The notes under the pieces: generated by a model
What the model was told of the DNA's origin: nothing
The model's database searches: none
The model's input: the letters and a program-made list of their open reading frames with translations, nothing else
From: Candidatus Methylobacter oryzae
GTDB lineage: Bacteria > Pseudomonadota > Gammaproteobacteria > Methylococcales > Methylomonadaceae
Assembly: GCA_945861405.1 (NCBI GenBank)
Contig: CAMAUL010000008.1
Location: 1-63,363 of the forward strand
Direction of reading: 5' to 3'
DNA length: 63,363 nucleotides
Shown here: positions 29,844 through 40,158 of the stretch, one piece after another
Layout of the letters: each line of letters begins with the position of its first letter
Position numbering within the stretch: the first letter of the stretch is position 1
Program-made: the position numbers and the translations under genes

Positions 29844-31160
29844 TTAATGAGACAGGGTTCTCAACAGGTTGGAGTAATCTTCCGCAATCTTGTTATCGGC
29901 TTCTTTTAACTCGGCAATCCGTTTACAGGCATTCATTACTGTAGTGTGATCGCGACCGCCAAAGGCATCGCCGATTTCAGGAAAGCTGTGCGATGTCAAT
30001 TCTCTAGCCAAACACATAGCCATTTGCCTGGGCCGGGTAATGGATTGCTTTCTGTTTTTAGAAGACAAATCGGCAACGCGAATTTTAAAATATTCGGCAA
30101 CCGTTTTCTGAATATTATCGATATTAACGAGTTTATCCTGCAAAGAAATCAAATCATGTAAAGCTTCCTTGGTAAACTCTGTGGTGATTTCGCGACCGGT
30201 AAACTGTGCATTGGCAATAACTCGGCGTAAAGCGCCTTCCAGATCCCGAACATTCGAAGGTATCCTTTTGGCGATAAAAAAAGCCACATCTTGAGCCAGT
30301 TCAATGCCAACTAAAGCGGCCTTCTTCAATAAAATAGCGGCCCTGGTTTCCAGATCGGGAGGCTCGATTAAAACAGGAAGTCCCCAACCAAACCGTGATT
30401 TTAAACGGTCTTCAAGGCCAATGATCTCCTTGGGGTATTTGTCACAGGTTAAAATGACTTGGCGTTTATTTTCCAACAACGTGTTGAAGGTGTGAAAAAA
30501 CTCTTCCTGGGAGCGATCCTTGCCGGCAAAAAACTGGATGTCATCGATCAGCAGCACATCGACACCGCGATAAAATTCTTTAAAAGCGTTGATGGAGTTT
30601 TGCTGCAAAGCCTTAACCATGTCCTGAACAAATTTTTCAGAATGCAGATAAACGACTGTCGCTGAAGGATTTTTTTGTAAAACCGCATTGCCTATCGCAT
30701 GCATCATATGGGTTTTACCCAAACCGGAACTGCCGTAAATCAGTAACGGGTTATAAGCCTTGCCGATGTTTTCAGCAACCTGCATAGAAGCGGCTCGTGC
30801 TAACTGATTGGATTTTCCCTCGACAAAATTATCGAAGGTAAACGCCTTGTTGAGAAAATTGGGGCTGGATTTTTGGCTTCCGGCAGGCTTGGCTATTTTT
30901 GCAGCCGCCGTAACAGGTGAATTTTTGCTACCGATTTCCAAACGCAACTTTACTGTTCCGTTGGAAAATTCATAAATGGTTTCTTCAATTTTTGCAAAAT
31001 GATGCTCTTTAACCCAATCCAGTACAAACCGGTTTGGGGCTAATAATTTAATCTGTCCATCGCTTTCTATGGCCTGTAGGGGTCTTATCCATGTACTGAA
31101 ATCAGAACCTGAAATTTCATTTTCAAGTTTAGTAAGACAGTTGTTCCAAATTGAGCTCAT
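29844..31160 (-). CDS. dnaA: Chromosomal replication initiator DnaA
   Basis: DnaA binds DnaA boxes and melts the origin in its ATP form. The 438-residue protein shows domain I ([20 protein letters not shown]), the AAA+ Walker [16 protein letters not shown] near residues 143-157, Walker [12 protein letters not shown], and the domain IV signature [20 protein letters not shown]. Length is normal with a short domain II linker. It is divergent from rpmH across 169 bases. Confidence 0.98.
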   Translation of the reverse strand: MSSIWNNCLTKLENEISGSDFSTWIRPLQAIESDGQIKLLAPNRFVLDWVKEHHFAKIEETIYEFSNGTVKLRLEIGSKNSPVTAAAKIAKPAGSQKSSPNFLNKAFTFDNFVEGKSNQLARAASMQVAENIGKAYNPLLIYGSSGLGKTHMMHAIGNAVLQKNPSATVVYLHSEKFVQDMVKALQQNSINAFKEFYRGVDVLLIDDIQFFAGKDRSQEEFFHTFNTLLENKRQVILTCDKYPKEIIGLEDRLKSRFGWGLPVLIEPPDLETRAAILLKKAALVGIELAQDVAFFIAKRIPSNVRDLEGALRRVIANAQFTGREITTEFTKEALHDLISLQDKLVNIDNIQKTVAEYFKIRVADLSSKNRKQSITRPRQMAMCLARELTSHSFPEIGDAFGGRDHTTVMNACKRIAELKEADNKIAEDYSNLLRTLSH

Positions 31161-31244
31161 CGAAATTAGTAAAAAGTTGATTAGATTAATAAAGTAATTT
31201 TGTTACTTAAGCACTATACAGCAATAAAACATTGCGCTACAGAA

Positions 31245-31273
31245 TTGACAGTTCTAGCAGTTTATTTTATCAT
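31245..31273 (+). promoter_or_regulatory. Sigma-70-type promoter for rpmH-rnpA-yidD-yidC-mnmE
   Basis: A perfect -35 box TTGACA (31245-31250) is separated by 17 bases from a good -10 box TATCAT (31268-31273). This lies 57 bases before the rpmH start in the divergent dnaA-rpmH gap. It would drive the ribosomal protein/RNase P/membrane-insertion operon. Confidence 0.75.
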
Positions 31274-31329
31274 CCGCTGTCTTTTTTATCTGTTTTTGTT
31301 AACACTCATCCGATCAGGCCTTAAGTACA

Positions 31330-31464
31330 ATGAAAAGAACATACCAACCCAGTAAAATTAAACGCGCCAGAACTCACGGGTTTCGCGCAAGGATGGCGAC
31401 AGTCGGTGGCCGCAGAGTAATCAATGCTCGCAGAGCAAAAGGTCGCGCCCAGTTAACCGTTTAG
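31330..31464 (+). CDS. rpmH: 50S ribosomal protein L34
   Basis: The 44-codon gene encodes [20 protein letters not shown], continuing [20 protein letters not shown] and ending QLTV. This is the full length of the highly basic L34 protein of the large ribosomal subunit. It heads the plus-strand operon. The stop is followed 11 bases later by rnpA, in the order conserved across bacteria. Confidence 0.98.
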   Translation: MKRTYQPSKIKRARTHGFRARMATVGGRRVINARRAKGRAQLTV

Positions 31465-31475
31465 TAGACGGTTGT

Positions 31476-31841
31476 GTGGCTGAAGAAGTTTTTAGTTTCC
31501 CCCCGCAGTTACGGTTAAAAAAACCGGCTGAATATAAAAAGGTTTTTGCCAATCCCGTAAAATCAAGTGACCAATATTTTACCCTATTAGCTATTAAGAA
31601 TGATTTCGATCATCCTCGGCTGGGCTTGGCAATCGCTAAAAAAAATATAAGAAAGGCAGTTCACAGGAATGTGATTAAACGAACTGTCCGGGAAAACTTT
31701 AGAATAAAACAACAGGGTTTGGGGAATATAGATATTGTTGTTTTGGCTCGTAGAGAAGCCGTAGATGCACCGCCGGATTTGTTACGAAAATCATTGGAAA
31801 GGCATTGGCTTAAGTTGGTATCCCGATGCGATTCATGCTGA
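31476..31841 (+). CDS. rnpA: Ribonuclease P protein component
   Basis: RnpA is the protein cofactor of RNase P, which matures tRNA 5' ends. The 121-residue basic protein contains the RNR signature [14 protein letters not shown] near residue 66, with [15 protein letters not shown] before it. The start is GTG at 31476. It overlaps yidD by 16 bases, a usual arrangement. Confidence 0.95.
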   Translation: MAEEVFSFPPQLRLKKPAEYKKVFANPVKSSDQYFTLLAIKNDFDHPRLGLAIAKKNIRKAVHRNVIKRTVRENFRIKQQGLGNIDIVVLARREAVDAPPDLLRKSLERHWLKLVSRCDSC

Positions 31842-32059
31842 TAGCAATTATAAAGTTTTATAAATACTTTATTAGTCCTTTGCTCGGCGACAGGTGTCGT
31901 TTCTATCCAAGTTGTTCAAGTTATTCTCTGGAAGCGCTTCAGCTCCATGGAGCCATTATCGGCTCTTATCTCTCCCTAAAAAGATTATTAAGATGTCATC
32001 CGTTCCATGAAGGTGGCATCGATCCCGTTCCAGAAAAATTTGGTAATAAGAATGGATAA
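31826..32059 (+). CDS. yidD: Membrane protein insertion efficiency factor YidD
   Basis: The 77-residue protein shows the family core [20 protein letters not shown] followed by [12 protein letters not shown] and [16 protein letters not shown]. YidD is a small amphipathic inner-membrane-associated protein assisting YidC. It overlaps rnpA upstream and yidC downstream by 8 bases, indicating translational coupling. Confidence 0.95.
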   Translation: MRFMLIAIIKFYKYFISPLLGDRCRFYPSCSSYSLEALQLHGAIIGSYLSLKRLLRCHPFHEGGIDPVPEKFGNKNG

Positions 32060-33767
32060 CATAAGATTTGTACTGATCGTTACTTTTGCAATGCTGGTTT
32101 TTATGTTGCAACAAGCTTGGCAACAGGATTATGGCCCGAAGCCTGAAGTCGCCGCTGTTGCAGACCCCGCAGTTGCCAGCGTCAAAGAAGATTTACCTGT
32201 CGCCACCGGTGCAGCAGCCCAAACAGAAGCGGCAGAACAAAATACCGCTGCCGTACCATTGGCAAAAGTGTCATCCGCCAACGTCATTACTGTTAAAACC
32301 GATGTGCTTGCGCTTCAAATTGACCTGCAAGGCGGTACAATCCAGAATCTGGATTTGCTCAACTATCCGGTAGAAAAAGCCAACACCGCCGTAGACAAAT
32401 TACGCGCACTGGTCGGTTTATCTGAGGCGGAAAAAAACACCGCTCCGGTGCGCTTATTTGACAGCAGCCAGGAAAAATTATTTGTCGCTCAAAGCGGCTT
32501 AATTGCCGACAGCGGATTTGCGACTGCGCCGACTCATCACACCGTATTTAAAAATGAAAAGATCAGTTATGAGTTAAAACCGGGCGAAGAAAGTTTAACA
32601 GTGCCGTTGACCTGGACCGATAGCAACGGTCTGACTATCACCAAGTCATTCACCTTCAAACGCGGCAGTTACGACATAACACTGGAACAAAAAGTCAAAA
32701 ACAATTCAGGTAAACCTTGGACTGGCAGACAGTACAGCCAATTGCTTAGAGCGCCGGATACAAGCAGTAGCGGTGGCGGCATGCTGACCGGCGGCATGAG
32801 AGCTTATGCCGGCGGCGTTATCTATACCGAAAAAGACAAATATCAAAAAATAAGCTTTGACGACATGGTGGATGAAAATCTCGATGTCGCCACCAAAGGC
32901 GGTTGGACGGCGCTGATCCAGCATTATTTCGCTTCCGCATGGATTCCGCCAGCCGATCAGGAAAATCACTTCTACACCAAAGCCTTGAATGACGGTCGTT
33001 ATGTAATCGGGACTTATTCGGCACCGGTCACCGTTAACGCAAATTCGGACGCCCAGTTTGTCGCCAAATTATTCGCCGGGCCTAAAATCCAGCCGATGAT
33101 GGAAAAAACAGCGCCGGGTCTTGAGCTGACCGTCGATTACAGCTTCTTAACCTTTATTGGCAAACCCATTTATTGGTTGCTGAATCAGATTCATGATGCA
33201 GTCGGCAACTGGGGCTTGGCAATCGCCGGTGTCACATTGTGCATAAAATTGCTGTTCTTCCCATTGTCGCAATCGAGCTACAAATCGATGGCTAAAATGC
33301 GCAAAATTCAGCCGCGTCTTAAAGAATTGCAAGAACGTTTTGCCGATGACAGGCCGCGATTCAACACCGAAATGATGGCGTTGTATAAAAAAGAAAAGGT
33401 CAACCCATTGGGCGGCTGTCTGCCCATTTTGATACAGATTCCGGTATTCATGTGTTTATACTGGGTATTGAGCGAAACCGTCGAGTTCCGTCAAGCGCCA
33501 TTCATGTTATGGATACAGGATCTATCGATCCAAGACCCTTTCTTTGTTTTGCCGGTCATCATGGGTATCACCATGAAAATTCAGCAAGGCTTAAACCCAG
33601 CGCCGATAGATCCGATCCAGGCTAAAGTGATGAAGATGTTTCCAATCGTTTTCACCATCTTCTTCCTGTTCTTCCCGGCCGGTCTGGTTCTGTATTGGGT
33701 GGTCAACAATACCCTGTCTATCATTCAACAGTCGTATATCACCAAACAGATCAACAAAACCGCATAA
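32052..33767 (+). CDS. yidC: Membrane protein insertase YidC
   Basis: YidC inserts and folds inner-membrane proteins with or without SecYEG. The frame is open from 32007, but the ATG at 32052 gives the expected N-terminal anchor [20 protein letters not shown] and 571 residues. A long periplasmic domain is followed by the conserved insertase core ([20 protein letters not shown], then [16 protein letters not shown] and [13 protein letters not shown]) and the final membrane segments. The length matches gram-negative YidC. Confidence 0.97.
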   Translation: MDNIRFVLIVTFAMLVFMLQQAWQQDYGPKPEVAAVADPAVASVKEDLPVATGAAAQTEAAEQNTAAVPLAKVSSANVITVKTDVLALQIDLQGGTIQNLDLLNYPVEKANTAVDKLRALVGLSEAEKNTAPVRLFDSSQEKLFVAQSGLIADSGFATAPTHHTVFKNEKISYELKPGEESLTVPLTWTDSNGLTITKSFTFKRGSYDITLEQKVKNNSGKPWTGRQYSQLLRAPDTSSSGGGMLTGGMRAYAGGVIYTEKDKYQKISFDDMVDENLDVATKGGWTALIQHYFASAWIPPADQENHFYTKALNDGRYVIGTYSAPVTVNANSDAQFVAKLFAGPKIQPMMEKTAPGLELTVDYSFLTFIGKPIYWLLNQIHDAVGNWGLAIAGVTLCIKLLFFPLSQSSYKSMAKMRKIQPRLKELQERFADDRPRFNTEMMALYKKEKVNPLGGCLPILIQIPVFMCLYWVLSETVEFRQAPFMLWIQDLSIQDPFFVLPVIMGITMKIQQGLNPAPIDPIQAKVMKMFPIVFTIFFLFFPAGLVLYWVVNNTLSIIQQSYITKQINKTA

Positions 33768-33778
33768 TTTGGGTTTAA

Positions 33779-35125
33779 GTGGAGATTGAAAACCTGGATA
33801 CCATTGCAGCCATTGCAACACCGCCAGGGAACGGCGGTGTCGGTATCATTCGCATTTCGGGGGCATTGGTTCCCGAAATTGCCAAGCACCTCCTTAACAA
33901 GGCTTTAACCCCCCGACTGGCCCAGTATTCATCTTTTACCGATGAAGACGGCTCAGTGATCGACTCCGGCATCAGCCTGTATTTTCCTGCTCCCGCCTCG
34001 TACACCGGCGAACACATCCTCGAACTTCAAGGCCACGGCGGCTCGGTGGTATTGGACATGCTGCTGCGACGGGTTTTATCGCTGGGCGCACGCTTGGCCA
34101 ATCCCGGCGAATTTACCGAACGCGCCTTCCTTAACGACAAACTTGATCTAGCCCAAGCCGAAGCCGTCGCCGACTTGATTGAAAGCAGCACCGAACAATC
34201 GGTCCGTTCCGCGCAAAAATCAATGCAGGGCGTTTTTTCAATACAGGTCAACGAACTGGTCGAAGAACTGACCGAGCTGCGGACTTACGTCGAAGCGGCC
34301 ATCGATTTTGTCGATGAAGAAATCGATTTTCTGACCGACGGCGTGGTCGAAAACCGGATTGTCACAATACTGCACCGCATCGAACAAATCCAACAAACCG
34401 CGCAACAAGGCCGCCTGCTGCGAGACGGCATGACCGTGGTCTTGGCGGGAAAGCCGAACGCCGGAAAATCCAGCCTGCTCAATGCATTGGCCGGACATGA
34501 AGCTGCGATAGTCACCGACATCGCCGGAACCACCCGCGACGTGTTGAAAGAACGCATCCAGCTGGACGGTATGCCACTGCACATTATCGACACCGCAGGC
34601 CTGCGCGAAAGCGACAATGCGATAGAACAGGAAGGCATCCGCAGGGCGCATCAGGAAATCAAAAACGCCGACAAAATCCTGCTGCTGATCGATGCACGTG
34701 AACCGGAAATAGACTCGGTATTAAAAACCTTGCCGCCCGGCGTCAACATCACCCGCATCTACAACAAAATAGACCTGTTGGGGTTGGAGCCGGAAATAAA
34801 GCAAACCGAACTCGGCACGGAAATCTATTTGTCGATTAAAACCGGCGACGGCATGGAGCTGTTAAAACAACACCTCAAACAGAGCGTAGGCTTTAACGAG
34901 GCGACCGACAACGTGTTCATCGCCCGAAGAAGGCACATCGAAGCCTTAAACAAAGGTCATGAGTTTGTCGACAGCGCCTTAAGCCAGTTAAGAGGCAGTC
35001 AAGCCGGAGAACTGGTCGCCGAAGATTTAAGACAGGCGCAAATGAGCCTTGCGGAAATTACCGGAAAATTCACCTCGGATGACTTGCTGGGGAAAATATT
35101 TTCCAGCTTTTGTATTGGTAAGTAG
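33779..35125 (+). CDS. mnmE: tRNA modification GTPase MnmE
   Basis: MnmE, with GidA/MnmG, modifies the wobble uridine of several tRNAs. The 448-residue protein has the N-terminal THF-binding domain (IATPPGNGGVGIIRISG), the G domain motifs GKPNAGKSSLLNAL, DIAGTTRDVL, DTAGLRES and NKIDLLG, and the C-terminal FCIGK with its essential cysteine. The start codon is GTG. Contrary to common synteny, gidA does not follow; a repeat and a broken SEFIR gene do. Confidence 0.97.
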   Translation: MEIENLDTIAAIATPPGNGGVGIIRISGALVPEIAKHLLNKALTPRLAQYSSFTDEDGSVIDSGISLYFPAPASYTGEHILELQGHGGSVVLDMLLRRVLSLGARLANPGEFTERAFLNDKLDLAQAEAVADLIESSTEQSVRSAQKSMQGVFSIQVNELVEELTELRTYVEAAIDFVDEEIDFLTDGVVENRIVTILHRIEQIQQTAQQGRLLRDGMTVVLAGKPNAGKSSLLNALAGHEAAIVTDIAGTTRDVLKERIQLDGMPLHIIDTAGLRESDNAIEQEGIRRAHQEIKNADKILLLIDAREPEIDSVLKTLPPGVNITRIYNKIDLLGLEPEIKQTELGTEIYLSIKTGDGMELLKQHLKQSVGFNEATDNVFIARRRHIEALNKGHEFVDSALSQLRGSQAGELVAEDLRQAQMSLAEITGKFTSDDLLGKIFSSFCIGK

Positions 35126-35133
35126 CGAGTAGA

Positions 35134-35176
35134 GGAGTGCAAGCTTTGCTTGCGCAGCAGGCGAAGCCTGCACTCC
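35134..35176. repeat. GGAG/CTCC double-hairpin element downstream of mnmE
   Basis: GGAG is followed by two hairpins, TGCAAGCTTTGCTTGC and GCAGGCGAAGCCTGCA, then CTCC. The left 20 bases, GGAGTGCAAGCTTTGCTTGC, recur exactly inverted at 36560-36579, so the two copies bracket the SEFIR pseudogene. Confidence 0.85.
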
Positions 35177-35272
35177 AGCCCTATAGGGCTGCCTCTGGAG
35201 AACAAACCATGATTTATTATGACCCAGCTGGTAGTAAAGCGGCAATTTCAATCGTGAAAAGGTTTCCCGTTT

Positions 35273-36517
35273 ATGACCCGAGTGTTCATTAGTTATAGCC
35301 ATGACAGTCTTGAGCACAAAGAATGGGTGTTTCAAATTTCAGAGAAATTGCGCCCTAATGGCTTGGAGTGCAGCATTGACCGGCATGTGAATGGCTTTCC
35401 ACCCGAAGGTTGGCCTTTGTGGATGGAAGAGCAGATCGAACAAGCCGATTATGTGTTACTAGTGTGTACGCCATTGTATTTTCAACGTTTTAAGGGTGAG
35501 GATACAGCAGGTGGGCGTGGTGTCACTTTTGAGGGCTTAATCATTACTCAGAAGCTTTACGATGTTTTTAACCACAACACCAAATTCATCCCGGTCATTC
35601 CTGAAACAGGCAGTATTGATCACGTACCGCTCATTTAAAACGCTATACCACCTACTGCTTGCCGCAAGAATATGATGGGCTGTATCGCTTCTTCACGGGG
35701 CAACCGGAAGTTATTGCTACGCCAGTTGGTACAATCAAACCCGTGCCGCCGAAAAATAGCCTGTTGCATCTGGCTAACTCCATTCGAACCAATTGTGATC
35801 AATCTCTTGGTCGTTACCAAGAAAAAAGCCTACATCCTAACTGGATCAGCTTAATGTGTGAGTGGTTGAAATACGATTCATGGGAGGTAAAACATGCAGA
35901 GCTACTTTTATCTGATATTTGGCCTATCAATGCAGAAATAAAATGGAGGAACACCAATCGCTCCGCTATGGCATACTTGAACCCCCTGTCGTGCTTGATG
36001 CTGGTATTTTAACCGAGGAAAGTAACTTCCGATTTATGGAGAGTTTTTAAAGGAACCTATATTACGTGACGCATCAAAACATCTCGGTTATGTTTCTCGA
36101 ATTCTAAAAAGCGGAAATCATAGTAACTCAAGTTATCCAGTAGAATATTTTATTAATTGGGCAAAAGAAAAAGGAATCAAACCGTGCTGGTTGCATTTGG
36201 CAGATTCTGAATGGGCAAATGACTGGGTCATTCGTCAGCAATGGAGTAAAAAAGAAGCTATAGCATTACTAAAAGGGTTTAATCCTGAAAAAATTGAACA
36301 GTACAAAAAATATAGACCTGATGAATTAGAATATCTGTTGACCCTCGTGTTTGAAGATTGCTGCTTTTCTAATGCTGCAAAAATATTGGAGTTGTGTGAA
36401 AGTGAAAGGAAAATAGAATTTCCAGCTTCCCCGACTACGATCATAGAGTTGGCGCGAGCAAATGATTTATGGGTTCCTTCTGTTATAGAAGAAGCAGAGA
36501 ATAGGAAGTCAGGATAG
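35273..36517 (+). pseudogene. Frameshifted SEFIR-domain protein gene
   Basis: The first 121 codons encode a SEFIR/TIR-like domain: MTRVFISYSHDSLEHKEWVF, then SIDRHVNGFPPEGWPLWMEE and YVLLVCTPLYFQR. The frame stops at 35636, but the next frame continues with LKRYTTYCLPQEYDGLYRFF. It shifts again near 35943 (continuing MEEHQSLRYGILEPPVVLDA) and again near 36047 (continuing LKEPILRDASKHLGYVSRIL) up to the stop at 36515-36517. Each shift is explained by loss of one base in a run of T or A. Restored, it would be about 415 residues: SEFIR followed by an unrecognised helical part. It could be a decayed defence effector, or, less likely, an assembly error. Confidence 0.75.
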
Positions 36518-36559
36518 TAGTTTAATGATAAACACCATTTTCAGACTTCGCATGATTGA

Positions 36560-36579
36560 GCAAGCAAAGCTTGCACTCC
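36560..36579. repeat. Inverted partial copy of the GGAG/CTCC element
   Basis: GCAAGCAAAGCTTGCACTCC is the exact reverse complement of 35134-35153. It retains one hairpin and the CTCC end. It sits between the broken SEFIR gene and the end of rhlB. Confidence 0.8.
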
Positions 36580-36636
36580 AAATAGCTCAAAAAATTCTTC
36601 GGACATTGCTCTGAATTATCTTGGCCTCGGCTAAAG

Positions 36637-37968
36637 CTAACCCGACCGCGTTTGATGAGGCCGCTTGCCCTGGTACTCGGTTCTACTTCTTTCAGGCCTT
36701 CTTTCCGGCTTTACAATCTCAGCCAACAGATCGGCAGTGATGGCTTCAACCGGGATTTTTTGGCCGATAAACTCTTCGATATCCGGCATCGAATAAGCGT
36801 ATTGTTCGCAGATAAAGCTGATCGCTACGCCGCTGGCGCCAAAGCGTGCGGTGCGGCCGATTCGGTGTACATAATCTTCGACATCCTGCGGCAGATCGTA
36901 ATTAAAGACATGGGACACATCGGCAATATGCAGGCCGCGGGCCGCGACATCGGTCGCAATCAGCAAGGTGATTTTGTTTTCCTGGAAGTCGGCCAGCAGG
37001 CGCTGGCGTTTGTCCTGCGGTACATCACCGCTCAGTGCGGCAGTTTTGTAGCCGTTGGCGTTCAGGGTATCATCGAGACGTTCGGCACAACGCTTGGTGT
37101 TAACGAAAATAATACTGCGTTGCGGTTTGTGCTGGTTCAATATACCGACCAATAAAGGGATTTTTTGCTCATTCGAAGGGCAATAAGCGCTTTGCTGGAT
37201 GGCTTTGGAGGTGACGTCTTCGGTCTCGATGCGGATCAACACCGGGTTGTTCATATGCTCGTAAGCCAGTTCGGTCACTTTGTAGGATAAAGTCGCCGAG
37301 AACAGCATATTCAAGCGCTGCTCCGGCGGCGGCATGCGCCGCAACAAATAGCGGATGTCCTTGATAAATCCCAAATCGAACATGCGGTCGGCTTCGTCCA
37401 TGACCGTGACTTTGACATGATCCAGCGTGAACGCATTCTGCCGGTAAAAGTCGATGATGCGGCCGGGCGTGCCGATGATAATATCGACATTGGATTTGAT
37501 GCTGTCGAGCTGCTTTTGGTAGTCGGTACCGCCGTAGATCAGCGCCATTTTAAGATTAAGATGCTTGCCCAGTTGCAGCGCATCTTTGTGAATCTGGATG
37601 GCCAACTCGCGGGTCGGCGCGAGGATAATGGCTCGGGGATATTTGATGGGTTTGTTTTTGACTACGGCTTTGATGACCGGTACTTCCGCATCAATGTCAT
37701 CAATATTATCTATGTCGTCAATTGCTTCTTCAACATCGTCTTCGGCATCATTAATCAGATACTGAAAAGTGGCCAGCAAGAAAGCGGCGGTTTTGCCGGT
37801 TCCGGTTTGGGCTTGTCCCGCAATATCCATGCCCCGCAACGATAAGGGCAAGGCTTGCCTTTGGATCGGGGTGCAGTGGTTAAAGTCGGCATCTTTCAAG
37901 CTGCGCAGGATGGAATCAGACAATTCAAGATTGCTGAAGCGGATTTCGGTTAAATGGGTATCGTTCAT
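36637..37968 (-). CDS. rhlB: DEAD-box ATP-dependent RNA helicase RhlB
   Basis: RhlB unwinds structured RNA, typically in the RNA degradosome. The product is about 443 residues if the second ATG (37968, MNDTHLTEIRFSNLELS) is used; an upstream ATG at 37980 adds four residues. Motifs are Q motif with TPIQRQALPLSLRGMD, AQTGTGKTAAFLLA, APTRELAIQ, VMDEADRMFDLGF, FSATLSYKV and YVHRIGRTARFGA. An acidic stretch (ENDAEDDVEEAIDDIDNIDD type) is inserted after motif I. It is divergent from trxA-rho, as in E. coli. Confidence 0.92.
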   Translation of the reverse strand: MNDTHLTEIRFSNLELSDSILRSLKDADFNHCTPIQRQALPLSLRGMDIAGQAQTGTGKTAAFLLATFQYLINDAEDDVEEAIDDIDNIDDIDAEVPVIKAVVKNKPIKYPRAIILAPTRELAIQIHKDALQLGKHLNLKMALIYGGTDYQKQLDSIKSNVDIIIGTPGRIIDFYRQNAFTLDHVKVTVMDEADRMFDLGFIKDIRYLLRRMPPPEQRLNMLFSATLSYKVTELAYEHMNNPVLIRIETEDVTSKAIQQSAYCPSNEQKIPLLVGILNQHKPQRSIIFVNTKRCAERLDDTLNANGYKTAALSGDVPQDKRQRLLADFQENKITLLIATDVAARGLHIADVSHVFNYDLPQDVEDYVHRIGRTARFGASGVAISFICEQYAYSMPDIEEFIGQKIPVEAITADLLAEIVKPERRPERSRTEYQGKRPHQTRSG

Positions 37969-38009
37969 AGGGTATAGCATAACGTAAAAATTGAAACAGC
38001 TGAAATTGA

Positions 38010-38038
38010 TTGACTACTAGCTTCATCCCTCCTATAGT
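38010..38038 (+). promoter_or_regulatory. Sigma-70-type promoter for trxA
   Basis: TTGACT at 38010-38015 and TATAGT at 38033-38038 are separated by exactly 17 bases. GGAGA at 38056-38060 is the ribosome-binding site before the GTG start of trxA at 38067. The placement makes this a strong candidate for the trxA promoter. Confidence 0.75.
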
Positions 38039-38066
38039 TTTACTTTAAATTTTTTGGAGAAATAGT

Positions 38067-38393
38067 GTGAGCGATTCAGTCCTTCATGTAAGCGATAGTG
38101 AGTTTAATGAAACCGTTATTAAAGCTGCCGGCCCCGTGCTGGTTGACTATTGGGCTGAATGGTGCGGACCGTGCAAAATGATTGCGCCGGTTCTGGATGA
38201 AATTGCGAAAGACTATTCCGGCAAACTGACCGTAGTAAAATTAAACATAGACGAAAATCCAGAAACGCCCCAACGCTACGGCGTACGCGGCATTCCGACG
38301 CTGATGCTGTTTAAGGGCGGCGAAGTGGAAGCGACTAAAGTAGGCTCGTTGACAAAATCGCAACTTGCGACCTTTCTTGATAGTAACATTTAA
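38067..38393 (+). CDS. trxA: Thioredoxin 1
   Basis: Thioredoxin is the general cytoplasmic disulfide reductase. The 108 residues contain the active site [20 protein letters not shown] near residues 28-47 and the cis-proline segment [12 protein letters not shown]. The gene starts with GTG. It lies upstream of rho, and the trxA-rho pair opposite rhlB matches enterobacterial order. Confidence 0.97.
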   Translation: MSDSVLHVSDSEFNETVIKAAGPVLVDYWAEWCGPCKMIAPVLDEIAKDYSGKLTVVKLNIDENPETPQRYGVRGIPTLMLFKGGEVEATKVGSLTKSQLATFLDSNI

Positions 38394-38579
38394 ATTCGAA
38401 TCTGACTCAGGCCTGTCACAAAAGGTTGGACGGGGCTGAGTACTTGAGTTACACTTATGCCGTGCGAAATCTAAGCGCACTCCATCATATCGTCCGATAA
38501 ACTACACCCCTGAATTCTATCCTGTCCTCGTAGTTGCGGTTTTACATCGCATGAATTTTCCCTTGAGTTATCTTTATAT

Positions 38580-39836
38580 ATGAATCTAACTGAGTTAAAA
38601 CTAAAACAAATAAGTGAAGTCATTGAAATCGCCGAGTCCCTGGGGCTTGAAAACGTAGCCAGATCGCGAAAGCAGGACTTGATTTTCGCCATCCTGAAAA
38701 AGCAGGCGAAAGCCGGCGACGATATATCCGGCGACGGCGTTCTGGAAATTTTACAGGATGGTTTTGGTTTTTTACGGACACCGGGCTGCTCCTATCTAGC
38801 GGGGCCAGACGATATTTATGTTTCACCCAGTCAGATCAGAAGATTCTCCTTAAAGACCGGCGATACGATTACCGGAAAGATCAGGCCACCCAAAGACAAC
38901 GAACGTTATTTTGCGATGCTCAAGGTTGACCAGATCAATTTTGAACCCCCCGAAAACACCAAAAACAAAATCACCTTCTCAAACCTGACGCCGCTATTTG
39001 CCAAACAAAGATTCGTCCTGGAACAGGGCAACGGCACCAGCGAAGATTTAACCGGGCGCATGATCGACTTGATCGCCCCCATCGGCAAAGGCCAACGCGG
39101 CCTGATCGTATCGCCGCCTAAAGCCGGTAAAACCATGATCCTGCAAAGCCTGGCGCAGGCGATAGCAGAACAGAATCCCGAATGTTACCTGATTGTATTG
39201 TTGATCGATGAACGTCCCGAAGAAGTCACGGAGATGGAGCGTTGCGTGCGCGGCGAAGTCATTTCCAGCACCTTCGATGAACCGGCAACCCGGCACGTAC
39301 AAGTTGCGGAAATGGTTATCGAAAAGGCGCGTCGGTTGGTCGAACATAAACACGATGTGGTCATTTTGTTAGACTCGATTACCCGTTTGGCCCGTGCCTA
39401 TAACACGGTCGTACCATCGTCGGGCAAGATATTGACCGGTGGTGTCGATGCCAATGCGTTGGAAAAACCCAAGCGTTTCTTCGGTGCGGCGCGAAATATT
39501 GAAGAAGGCGGCAGCTTGACTATTATCGCTACGGCGCTGGTTGATACCGGATCAAGAATGGACGAGGTGATCTACGAGGAATTCAAGGGAACCGGCAACA
39601 TGGAGCTGCATTTGGATCGCAAAATCGCCGAGAAACGGATTTACCCGGCGATTAACATCAACCGTTCCGGCACCCGTCGGGAAGAATATCTGGTTGATCC
39701 CGAGACTCTGCAAAAAACCTGGATCTTGCGCAAGATTCTTCAGCCGATGGATGAAACCGCGGCTTCAGAATTTTTGATCGGCAAGCTTAAAGATTTTAAA
39801 ACCAATGCGGAATTTTTTGAATCGATGAAGCGGTAG
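38580..39836 (+). CDS. rho: Transcription termination factor Rho
   Basis: Rho is the hexameric RNA-dependent helicase that terminates transcription and silences foreign genes. The 418 residues include the RNA-binding domain ([20 protein letters not shown]), Walker [17 protein letters not shown], the Q-loop/R-loop segments ([18 protein letters not shown]) and the C-terminal [17 protein letters not shown]. Length is standard. The stop codon overlaps the first base of a REP doublet. Confidence 0.98.
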   Translation: MNLTELKLKQISEVIEIAESLGLENVARSRKQDLIFAILKKQAKAGDDISGDGVLEILQDGFGFLRTPGCSYLAGPDDIYVSPSQIRRFSLKTGDTITGKIRPPKDNERYFAMLKVDQINFEPPENTKNKITFSNLTPLFAKQRFVLEQGNGTSEDLTGRMIDLIAPIGKGQRGLIVSPPKAGKTMILQSLAQAIAEQNPECYLIVLLIDERPEEVTEMERCVRGEVISSTFDEPATRHVQVAEMVIEKARRLVEHKHDVVILLDSITRLARAYNTVVPSSGKILTGGVDANALEKPKRFFGAARNIEEGGSLTIIATALVDTGSRMDEVIYEEFKGTGNMELHLDRKIAEKRIYPAININRSGTRREEYLVDPETLQKTWILRKILQPMDETAASEFLIGKLKDFKTNAEFFESMKR

Positions 39837-39895
39837 TAGGGGCGGGTCTTGTGCCCGCCCATTAAATTAGGGCAACCACAAGGGATTGCCCCTAC
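39836..39895. repeat. REP doublet between rho and yggX
   Basis: GTAG, hairpin GGGCGGGTCTTGTGCCCGCC plus C, short AT spacer, hairpin GGGCA...TGCCC, CTAC. This is almost identical to the element translated inside mpl at 5543-5598. It fills the whole gap and contributes bases to the stop codons of both convergent genes, rho (TAG at 39834-39836) and yggX (TAG, minus strand, 39892-39894). Confidence 0.88.
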
Positions 39896-40158
39896 GGCGG
39901 AACATAGCCTTCCGGCATTTCGTTGTTGCCTTCAAACAGAAACTTGGTTCTCTCTTCGGCTAAAAAAGTCCTGGTTTTCGGGTCGAAGCTGGCCAATCTC
40001 CCTTCATTAATCAGCATGGTTTGTTTGGCTAACCATTGCTGCCAAGCTTGCTTGGATACTCTCTCAAATATTTCCTGGCCTTTAGGGCCTGGAAATGGCG
40101 GCGCATCCAGGCCTTCGGCTTCTATTCCCAATTTTACGCATTTAACCAGTCTAGTCAT
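39892..40158 (-). CDS. yggX: Probable Fe(2+)-trafficking / oxidative damage protection protein
   Basis: The 88-residue protein begins MTRLVKCVKLGIEAEGLDAP with the conserved Cys7, then PFPGPKGQEIFERVSKQAWQ and a C-terminal NNEMPEGYVPP. YggX protects iron-sulfur enzymes from oxidation. It overlaps the mutY stop as ATGA, and the mutY-yggX pair is conserved in gammaproteobacteria; MutY itself has an iron-sulfur cluster. Confidence 0.95.
   Translation of the reverse strand: MTRLVKCVKLGIEAEGLDAPPFPGPKGQEIFERVSKQAWQQWLAKQTMLINEGRLASFDPKTRTFLAEERTKFLFEGNNEMPEGYVPP

Noticed and set aside
31161..31329. Origin of replication in the dnaA-rpmH gap
   Set aside because: No perfect DnaA box is visible there; the rpmH promoter explains the region, though this location cannot be excluded without skew data.
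35630..35640. Programmed -1 frameshift site in the SEFIR gene
   Set aside because: The codons at the junction (CTC ATT TAA) do not form a slippery heptamer, and two more frameshifts follow, so decay is more likely.
35659..36012. Separate short genes after the SEFIR domain
   Set aside because: The three fragments join end to end if single bases in T or A runs are restored, so they are better read as one broken gene.
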